DNA of 11,094 bases from the NCBI GenBank assembly GCA_034186235.1, contig JAXGBA010000014.1, forward strand, positions 1-11,094. Direction: 5' to 3'. This document shows, piece by piece, positions 6,110 through 11,094 of this stretch. Numbering within the stretch: position 1 is the first letter of the stretch; every line of letters begins with the position of its first letter. The notes under the pieces are model-generated. The model saw only the letters and a program-made list of their open reading frames with translations. It ran no database searches and had not been told where the DNA came from. Source of the DNA: CAKSKB01 sp034186235. Lineage in GTDB: Bacteria > Bacillota > Clostridia > HGM11514. The position numbers were made by a program, and so were the translations under genes.

Positions 6110-6696
6110 ACAAGCACCCCTTTTGTTGAAGGAATTTCACCGCCGAGTTCGGGGTTGATTCTGACAGCGTCCGAAAGGGCGCGCGCAAATGCCTTGAAAG
6201 CGCACTCCGCAATGTGATGCGAATTTTTGCCCCTAAGCTGCACAAAATGAAGCGTTATTGCTGCGCATCTTGCAAACGCAGCAAAAAATTCGTCAATCAG
6301 TTCCGTATCAAAATCCCCGATTTTTTCGGTCGGAAAGTCAAAATCACTTTGGTAATATCCTCTTCCCGAAACATCTATCGCAGAAATAACCAGACTTTCG
6401 TCCATCGGCAGGCAACGGTCGGCGTATCGGTTTATGCCGCCCATATCCCCGAGAGCCTTCAAAAAAGCTTCCCCGAGGGCTATACCGATATCCTCCGCCG
6501 TGTGATGATAATCCACATCCGTATCACCCTTGCACGAAACCGACAAATCGAACCTTCCGTGTTTCGCAAAAAGCTGAAGCATGTGATTTAAAAAACCACA
6601 GCCGGTATTGATTTCACCGTTTCCGCAGCCCTCGATTTTAAGCTTTAATTTGATGTTCGTTTCAGCGGTTTTTCTTGATATTTCAGCAGTTCTCAT
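6106..6696 (-). CDS. hisB: Imidazoleglycerol-phosphate dehydratase (monofunctional)
   Basis: Step 6: dehydration of imidazole glycerol phosphate to imidazole acetol phosphate. The 196-residue length is that of the monofunctional enzyme, without the N-terminal HAD phosphatase found in enterobacterial HisB, which explains the separate hisK. The two pseudo-symmetric metal-binding motifs are DYHHTAED (62-69) and NSHHIAECAFKAFARAL (158-174); FLNHM (35-39) and PSTKG (189-193) complete the signature. ATG 6696 lies 8 nt from a GGAGGT site (6705-6710) inside hisC, and the two genes overlap by 14 bp in different frames. The stop overlaps hisH by 4 bp. Confidence 0.97.
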   Translation of the reverse strand: MRTAEISRKTAETNIKLKLKIEGCGNGEINTGCGFLNHMLQLFAKHGRFDLSVSCKGDTDVDYHHTAEDIGIALGEAFLKALGDMGGINRYADRCLPMDESLVISAIDVSGRGYYQSDFDFPTEKIGDFDTELIDEFFAAFARCAAITLHFVQLRGKNSHHIAECAFKAFARALSDAVRINPELGGEIPSTKGVLV

Positions 6697-7753
6697 TGCT
6701 TTGTACCTCCGTTTTTATAATTTCTTCAAGCTTTGTCAGAAAACAGTTCATCTGTTCCTTTGTTCCAACCGTTATCCGCAGAAAATCGCAGATTTTCGGT
6801 TTATCAAAATGCCGCACAAGCACACCGTTTTCTTTAAGCTTTTTATAAAGCAGCTCACCGCCGAAAGCACCATGCTTAGCAAACACGAAATTGGCTTTTG
6901 AATCAGTAAGATAAAAGCCCATTCCTTTAAGTTTTTCAGCCGTGTATTCCCTCGTTTTAATGACTTTCGCCGCATTTTCATCATAGTATTTTTGAGATTT
7001 TATGGCAGCCGCCGCTGCCGCAAGCGACATACGGTTGACATTATAAGGGTTCGTGGAGCACCTCACGGCATTAAGGTCGGCGATAAGTTCACCGCTACCG
7101 ATTGCAAACCCTACCCTTGCGCCGGCAAGCGAACGCGATTTTGAAAAAGTCATTGTTACCAGAAGATTATCATACTTTTTCGTAAGCGGAACCGCCGACT
7201 TTGCCCCAAAGTCAACATATGCCTCGTCAATAACAACAACCGAGTTTTTGTTTTCTGCCGCAATTTCCTCGATTTCGGAAACCGAAAGCGCAAGCCCCGT
7301 CGGTGCATTGGGATTTGCAATAACAACCATGCGCCCCGCATTTTTATAGTCATTTATATCAACCGAAAAATCCGCCTTAAGCGGTTTTTCTTCATATTTT
7401 ATACCGTAAAGCCTTGAAAACACGGGGTAAAAACCGTATGTAATATCCGGGAAAACCGCCCCCCGTCCGCCAAATGCCTGAAACGCAAACGACAGAATTT
7501 CATCGGAACCGTTAGCGGATATAACATTTTCCGAATTAACACCATATTGCTCCGCTATGCAATTTCTCAACTCAAGGCAATCGGGATCGGAATAAAGGTT
7601 AAGCTTTGCGCTTTCTTCGGAAACCGCCGAAAGCACCTCGTCTGACGGCGGATAAGGTGATTCGTTAGTGTTAAGTTTAACATATTTGCAGTCCTTAGGC
7701 TGCTCGCCGGGCACATATGCATCAAGCCCGGAAATAGTTAAAAATCTACTCAT
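6683..7753 (-). CDS. hisC: Histidinol-phosphate aminotransferase
   Basis: Step 7: PLP-dependent transamination of imidazole acetol phosphate with glutamate to histidinol phosphate. The 356-residue fold type I aminotransferase shows LNTNESPYPP (27-36), NPNAPTG (147-153), DEAYVDF (176-182) and FSKSRSLAGARVG (203-215) with Lys205 as the Schiff-base lysine and Arg213. The frame is open to 7825, but the upstream ATGs lie deep in hisD; ATG 7753 has GGAG 7 nt upstream (7761-7764) and gives the typical N-terminus, so it is chosen. It overlaps hisD by 8 bp and hisB by 14 bp. The position between hisD and hisB is shared with several Firmicutes operons but not with B. subtilis, where hisC lies elsewhere. 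Confidence 0.96.
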   Translation of the reverse strand: MSRFLTISGLDAYVPGEQPKDCKYVKLNTNESPYPPSDEVLSAVSEESAKLNLYSDPDCLELRNCIAEQYGVNSENVISANGSDEILSFAFQAFGGRGAVFPDITYGFYPVFSRLYGIKYEEKPLKADFSVDINDYKNAGRMVVIANPNAPTGLALSVSEIEEIAAENKNSVVVIDEAYVDFGAKSAVPLTKKYDNLLVTMTFSKSRSLAGARVGFAIGSGELIADLNAVRCSTNPYNVNRMSLAAAAAAIKSQKYYDENAAKVIKTREYTAEKLKGMGFYLTDSKANFVFAKHGAFGGELLYKKLKENGVLVRHFDKPKICDFLRITVGTKEQMNCFLTKLEEIIKTEVQSNENC

Positions 7754-9029
7754 ATATATTCTCCGTTCTGATGAGCGCACTTCTTGCATGAGCCGAAAGC
7801 CCTTCTTTTTCGGCAAAGTAAGCAATCTGCCTGTTTACCTTTGAAAGCGCTTCTTTTGTATAGTACGTAAACGCCGATTTTTTAACAAAATCGTCAACCG
7901 ATAAGGGGCTTGAAAAACGAGCCGTACCGGATGTCGGCAGAGTGTGGTTGGGTCCTGCGAAATAATCTCCGAGAGCCTCGGGGCAGTTCTTGCCCAAAAA
8001 TACGGAGCCGGCATTTCTTATCTCCGAAAGATAATCGAACGGATTATCAACGCAAACCTCCAGGTGTTCGGGTGCAATCTTATTTGCAACGGCAATCGAA
8101 GCCTTAAGGTCATCGGTTAATATAATCTTGCCGTTTTTATCTATAGATTCCCTCGCAATTTCACTTCTCGGGAGAAGCGGAATCTGCTTTTCAAGCTCAT
8201 CTGAAACCGCTTTTGCAAGGTCTGCGCTGTCGGTAACCAGAACCGCTGATGCAAGCCTGTCATGTTCGGCCTGAGAAAGCATATCGGCGGCAAGGTGAGC
8301 CGGATTGTTTTCGTCTTCGGCGATTATAAGAATTTCGCTCGGACCAGCAATCATATCAATATCCACAAAACCGTAAACCTGCCTTTTCGCCTCCGCAACA
8401 AAGACATTCCCGGGACCTACTATTTTATCAACCGGCTTTATTGTTTCCGTTCCGAAGCAAAGTGCCGCAACAGCCTGTGCTCCTCCGGTTTTATAAACCT
8501 TATCCACCCCGGCGATTTTTGCGGCGGCAAGAATATTAGGCGAAATTTTACCGTCTTTTCCGGTCGGAGTTGTCATAACAATCTGCCGTACCCCTGCGAT
8601 TTTTGCCGGAATACAGTTCATCAGAACCGACGAAGGATAACTTGCGGTTCCTCCCGGAATATAAAGTCCAACTCTCTCAAGCGGCATAACCTTCTGCCCG
8701 AGAACAACACCGTCCTCTTTGTTTATAACAAAGCTGTTTCTTACCTGGTGCGAATGAAACTCACGGATATTATCCGCAGCCTGTTTGAGGATTTCGATAA
8801 ATTCCGGTTCAACCTCACTCATTGCGCTCTCGATTTCGTCAGGCGAAACCTCAATTTCGTCTATCACCGCACCGTCAAATTTTTCCGCATATTTTCTGAG
8901 CGCAGCGTCTCCGTTCGCCCTGACATCTTCAATTATGTCATGCACAATCCCCTCAACCCCCGGCTTTGACTGAGTTCGTATAAGAATATCCTTTTCATCG
9001 ATTTCGTTTATGTTATAAATCTTAATCAT
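7746..9029 (-). CDS. hisD: Histidinol dehydrogenase
   Basis: Steps 9 and 10: two successive NAD-dependent, zinc-assisted oxidations of histidinol to histidine. The 427 residues match the family's usual length. The zinc ligands are all present: Gln253 and His256 in SQAEHD, Asp355 in ALGDYFAGPNHTLPT and His414 in LSAHARS. The catalytic Glu-His pair is Glu321-His322 in APEHLE. Further marks are GLYIPGGTASYPSSVLM (121-137), TGGAQAVAAL (181-190) and GPGNVFVAEAKRQV (205-218). ATG 9029 is preceded by AGGAGG (9034-9039) and overlaps the hisZ-hisG stop as ATGA (9026-9029). The end overlaps hisC by 8 bp. Confidence 0.97.
   Translation of the reverse strand: MIKIYNINEIDEKDILIRTQSKPGVEGIVHDIIEDVRANGDAALRKYAEKFDGAVIDEIEVSPDEIESAMSEVEPEFIEILKQAADNIREFHSHQVRNSFVINKEDGVVLGQKVMPLERVGLYIPGGTASYPSSVLMNCIPAKIAGVRQIVMTTPTGKDGKISPNILAAAKIAGVDKVYKTGGAQAVAALCFGTETIKPVDKIVGPGNVFVAEAKRQVYGFVDIDMIAGPSEILIIAEDENNPAHLAADMLSQAEHDRLASAVLVTDSADLAKAVSDELEKQIPLLPRSEIARESIDKNGKIILTDDLKASIAVANKIAPEHLEVCVDNPFDYLSEIRNAGSVFLGKNCPEALGDYFAGPNHTLPTSGTARFSSPLSVDDFVKKSAFTYYTKEALSKVNRQIAYFAEKEGLSAHARSALIRTENIYE
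7761..7764 (-). promoter_or_regulatory. Ribosome binding site deciding the hisC start
   Basis: GGAG (in CGGAGAA) on the minus strand, 7 nt before ATG 7753, inside the last codons of hisD. It supports the 356-residue HisC over the frame's longer 380-residue reading. Confidence 0.7.
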
Positions 9030-10570
9030 AATTCCTCCTGCATTTTCGTCCGTATAAGCTCTATCGCTGCGCTTTTGAACCTGTACGCCGCCTTGTTTGC
9101 AACAAGCCTTGCGCTTATGTCAACTATTGTTTCCTTCGGTTCGAGATTGTTTTCATACAGCGTTTTGCCTGTTTCCACTATATCGACAATAACATCTGAA
9201 AGCCCTAAAATCGGGGCGATTTCTATCGAGCCGTTAAGCTTGATAATATCAATTTCACGGCTTTTTGAGTTAAAATAATTCTTCGCAATATTCGGGAATT
9301 TCGTTGCAACCCTGAGGGTTCCGCCGCTGTCTGTCCGTCCTTTTTTCCCGGCAACCGCCATGCGGCATCTGCCCATTTTAAGGTCAAGAAGCTCATAAAT
9401 ATCGGGTGACGATTCAAGAAGAATATCCTTCCCGACTATGCCTATATCCGCCGCTCCTCTTTCAACATAAATAGCAACATCCGAAGGCTTTGCCCAGAAA
9501 AACCGAACCTTATTCTCGGGGTTTTCAAATATCAGTTTTCGGTTGTCGCTCAAAATATCCGGGCATCCGAAACCGATTTTTTCAAAAATTCCGTAAGCTT
9601 TCTCGCCGAGCCTGCCTTTCGGTAGCGCTATGTTAATATACTCCCCACTGTTTTGTTCGGCATTATCGTCCCATATTCCTTCAAGATAATTCATATAAAC
9701 CGCAAATCCGACAGCCCCCGAGCTTTTTCCAAGCTTTTTAAGAAGGTTGTCGTACCGCCCTCCCGAAAGAACGCAGGTGTGAACCCCTTCGACAAAACCC
9801 CTGAAAATCACTCCGCTGTAGTAATTCAAATCGTTTACCGCGGAAAAATCAACCGCTGCGTCAATACCGCCCAAAACTAAAGACAAATCTTCAAGTTCTT
9901 TTGCCGCATTGTATGTTTTTTCATTCACAATAAGGGTTTTGATTTTTTCGATATTATCAGAAAGTCCGCCCGATATTTTCATCATTTCAATGAGTTTTTC
10001 GGTTTTATCGCTGCCGCAGCCGCTCTCCGCACATAATTCCTTCACCGCAGGAATGTTTTTTTCCTTAATATACGATAACAGCATCTCCGCATCCGCACCC
10101 TCCGGAGAAGCCGCCTCGATAAGTCCCTGAACCATTCCCATATGCGAAATGTCTAGCACAAATTTTCTACCGAGAAGTTCAAGGCTGCCGTATGCAAGCC
10201 TTATCACCTCGCCGCAGCTTTCAATATCGGTATTTCCTATATTTTCAACGCCTACCTGCATGATTTCTTTATAATCGCCGCCCGATAAGCGGTAAACATT
10301 TTCGGTGTAATACACCTTTTCGTCCGCACCGTCACGGATGTTTTTAACAATCGAAAGCGTAACATCCGGTTTAAGCGCCATAAGATTACCGCTTCTGTCA
10401 TTAAATGTTATAACATCGGAACTTGTAAGAAAACTCTTGTTCTGGGCATACAAATCGTACTTTTCAAACTTGCTCATGAAAAACCGGCCGTACCCTGCCG
10501 CCTCATAAAGCGAGCGGAGTCTCAGCATATATATTTCGTCAGGTCTTAAAACATTGATATAACTTTCCAT
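9026..10570 (-). CDS. hisZ-hisG: Fused HisZ-HisG: ATP phosphoribosyltransferase with its regulatory subunit in one chain
   Basis: Step 1: condensation of ATP and PRPP to phosphoribosyl-ATP, the committed and feedback-controlled reaction. One uninterrupted 514-residue frame holds two proteins that are normally separate. Residues 1 to about 298 are HisZ, a histidyl-tRNA synthetase paralogue: ALKPDVTLSIVKNIR (65-79), IMQVGVENIG (103-112) and LSGGRYDNL (268-276). After a linker of about ten residues (DDNAEQNSGE), residues 311-514 are a short-form HisG: NIALPKGRLGEK, AKPSDVAIYVERGAADIGIV (360-379) and the PRPP-binding EIAPILGLSD (450-459), followed by IVETGKTLYENNL. No C-terminal regulatory domain of long-form HisG is present, consistent with dependence on HisZ. 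The frame opens at GTG 10603, but the promoter's -10 box lies there; ATG 10570 with AGGAAGGGTGA 4 nt upstream is the start. The stop overlaps hisD by 4 bp. Confidence 0.95.
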   Translation of the reverse strand: MESYINVLRPDEIYMLRLRSLYEAAGYGRFFMSKFEKYDLYAQNKSFLTSSDVITFNDRSGNLMALKPDVTLSIVKNIRDGADEKVYYTENVYRLSGGDYKEIMQVGVENIGNTDIESCGEVIRLAYGSLELLGRKFVLDISHMGMVQGLIEAASPEGADAEMLLSYIKEKNIPAVKELCAESGCGSDKTEKLIEMMKISGGLSDNIEKIKTLIVNEKTYNAAKELEDLSLVLGGIDAAVDFSAVNDLNYYSGVIFRGFVEGVHTCVLSGGRYDNLLKKLGKSSGAVGFAVYMNYLEGIWDDNAEQNSGEYINIALPKGRLGEKAYGIFEKIGFGCPDILSDNRKLIFENPENKVRFFWAKPSDVAIYVERGAADIGIVGKDILLESSPDIYELLDLKMGRCRMAVAGKKGRTDSGGTLRVATKFPNIAKNYFNSKSREIDIIKLNGSIEIAPILGLSDVIVDIVETGKTLYENNLEPKETIVDISARLVANKAAYRFKSAAIELIRTKMQEEL

Positions 10571-10574
10571 AACA

Positions 10575-10585
10575 TCACCCTTCCT
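10575..10585 (-). promoter_or_regulatory. Ribosome binding site deciding the hisZ-hisG start
   Basis: AGGAAGGGTGA on the minus strand, 4 nt before ATG 10570. It nearly coincides with the predicted 5' end of the message (about 10585), so the leader holds little more than this site. Confidence 0.75.
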
Positions 10586-10591
10586 ACAGAT

Positions 10592-10620
10592 ATTATAACT
10601 CACTTTATCGCTTTAGTCAA
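10592..10620 (-). promoter_or_regulatory. Promoter of the histidine operon
   Basis: On the minus strand, TTGACT (10615-10620), a 17-bp spacer and TATAAT (10592-10597). Transcription would start near 10585, giving a leader of about 15 nt before ATG 10570. This excludes GTG 10603 as the translation start because it lies upstream of the -10 box. Confidence 0.82.
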
Positions 10621-10720
10621 GTAAATTATTATCTTTTTAAAAATTTTGTAGAAAATGCGGTAAAATCCCATTTGTCAACGGAAAATCATATTAAAATTGC
10701 AATATTCTTTCATATAGTTA

Positions 10721-10749
10721 TTGATTTTTGGCGGAATTTGTGTTATACT
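10721..10749 (+). promoter_or_regulatory. Promoter of asnA
   Basis: TTGATT (10721-10726), a 17-bp spacer and TATACT (10744-10749), preceded by TGT, which makes an extended -10. Predicted transcription start is near 10756, about 15 nt before ATG 10771. Confidence 0.78.
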
Positions 10750-10770
10750 GAAAGGAAGGAGTGAATATAG

Positions 10771-11094
10771 ATGAATCAAACATTTATACCAAAGGGGTAT
10801 AAACAGCCTCTTGACAGATACGATATGCAGAGAGCTATATCGAAAATCAAAGATATTTTTCAGAAGGAGTTTTCGGAAGCGCTCAATTTAAAGCGAGTTT
10901 CCGCACCGCTTTTCGTTACGGAAAGCTCCGGACTTAACGATAACCTTAACGGCGTTGAACGGCCCGTTTCGTTTGACATTCCGGCGGTCGGCGCAAATGC
11001 GCAGATTGTTCATTCGCTCGCAAAGTGGAAAAGACTCGCTCTTAAAATATATAATTTTGAAGTGGGAAAAGGTCTTTATACCGATATGAACGCC
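10771..11094 (+). CDS. asnA: Aspartate-ammonia ligase (asparagine synthetase A), N-terminal part
   Basis: Partial gene: 108 codons are visible and the frame is open at the right edge; the full enzyme is about 330-340 residues. AsnA makes asparagine from aspartate, ammonia and ATP, with a fold derived from class II Asp/Asn-tRNA synthetases. The match rests on the N-terminal helix region, SSGLNDNLNGVERPVSF (52-68), the VHSLAKWKRLAL motif (80-91) and GKGLYTDMNA (99-108), all aligned with E. coli AsnA (VHSLAKWKRQTL, GEGLYTHMKA). ATG 10771 follows AAGGAAGGAGTGA at normal spacing. It is divergent from the his operon across a 200-bp gap and has its own promoter. Confidence 0.93.
   Translation, partial: MNQTFIPKGYKQPLDRYDMQRAISKIKDIFQKEFSEALNLKRVSAPLFVTESSGLNDNLNGVERPVSFDIPAVGANAQIVHSLAKWKRLALKIYNFEVGKGLYTDMNA

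Larger units (their letters stand above)
10571..10770. other. Divergent AT-rich intergenic region between hisZ-hisG and asnA
   Basis: Two hundred bases with no gene. It holds the leftward his promoter, the rightward asnA promoter and about 100 bp of AT-rich sequence between their -35 boxes. I see no long inverted repeat, T-box stem, tRNA or small-RNA signature in it. A TTGACA on the minus strand at 10673-10678 has no matching -10 box. Confidence 0.8.

Noticed and set aside
7753..7825. Upstream start for hisC at 7825 (380 residues)
   Set aside because: The extra 24 residues are hisD sequence read in another frame and do not resemble aminotransferase N-termini; ATG 7753 has the ribosome binding site.
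8262..8969. Open frame of 235 codons on the plus strand
   Set aside because: It lies wholly antisense to hisD, whose zinc and catalytic residues are all intact. Its translation resembles no family I know and no convincing ribosome binding site or promoter precedes it.
10568..10603. GTG 10603 as the start of hisZ-hisG (525 residues)
   Set aside because: The codon lies upstream of the TATAAT box of the operon promoter and would not be in the transcript; ATG 10570 has a good ribosome binding site and a typical HisZ N-terminus.
10673..10678. TTGACA on the minus strand as the -35 box of a second his promoter
   Set aside because: No acceptable -10 hexamer is found 16-18 bp downstream, while the nearer TTGACT-17-TATAAT is a good match.
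10571..10770. T-box riboswitch or histidine leader peptide ahead of the his operon
   Set aside because: The predicted leader is about 15 nt, with no run of His codons, no T-box sequence and no terminator hairpin in the gap.
1..11094. CRISPR array, insertion sequence, tRNA/rRNA gene, or a defence or biosynthetic system
   Set aside because: No array-type repeats, transposase motifs, terminal repeats or RNA genes were seen; nearly all the sequence is accounted for by recognised metabolic and regulatory genes.

Overview
The window looks like chromosomal DNA of a low-to-mid-GC Gram-positive anaerobe, most likely a clostridial (Bacillota) gut-type bacterium. The indications are strong purine-rich Shine-Dalgarno sites, consensus sigma-A-type promoters in AT-rich gaps, a HisZ-dependent short HisG, a HisI-HisE fusion, a PHP-type histidinol phosphatase and AsnA. 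The exact genus cannot be read from the sequence.

Layout from left to right. (1) 1-403, minus strand: the N-terminal part of a secreted protein resembling GLUG-repeat surface proteins; it runs off the window. (2) 404-590: a divergent regulatory gap with two face-to-face promoters. Between their -35 boxes lie two tandem perfect palindromes, the probable operators. (3) 585/591-2581, plus strand: a DeoR-family regulator overlapping by ATGA a 12-TM MFS permease of the organophosphate:phosphate antiporter (OPA) type. (4) 2578-10570, minus strand: a nine-cistron histidine operon, transcribed hisZ-hisG (fused), hisD, hisC, hisB, hisH, hisA, hisF, hisIE, hisK. (5) 10571-10770: a second divergent gap with a promoter for each direction. 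(6) 10771-11094, plus strand: the first 108 codons of asnA (ammonia-dependent asparagine synthetase), running off the window.

The his operon encodes every step from PRPP + ATP to L-histidine: HisZG (step 1), HisIE (2, 3), HisA (4), HisHF (5), HisB (6), HisC (7), HisK (8), HisD (9, 10). Seven of the eight junctions are overlapping genes (1 to 14 bp), so translational coupling is likely throughout; only hisF/hisIE has a gap (13 bp) with its own ribosome binding site. The predicted promoter leaves a leader of only about 15 nt, so there is no room for a T-box or attenuator. The operon runs tail-to-tail into the permease gene with a 4-bp overlap of the stop codons.

Most of the window is conserved core metabolism; I see no mobile element, CRISPR array, RNA gene or evidently new multi-gene system. 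The points most worth a second look are the in-frame HisZ-HisG fusion, the paired-palindrome operator between the divergent promoters, and the very short histidine leader. Three long reading frames in the his operon extend upstream of the true starts; I give the starts supported by Shine-Dalgarno and promoter positions.
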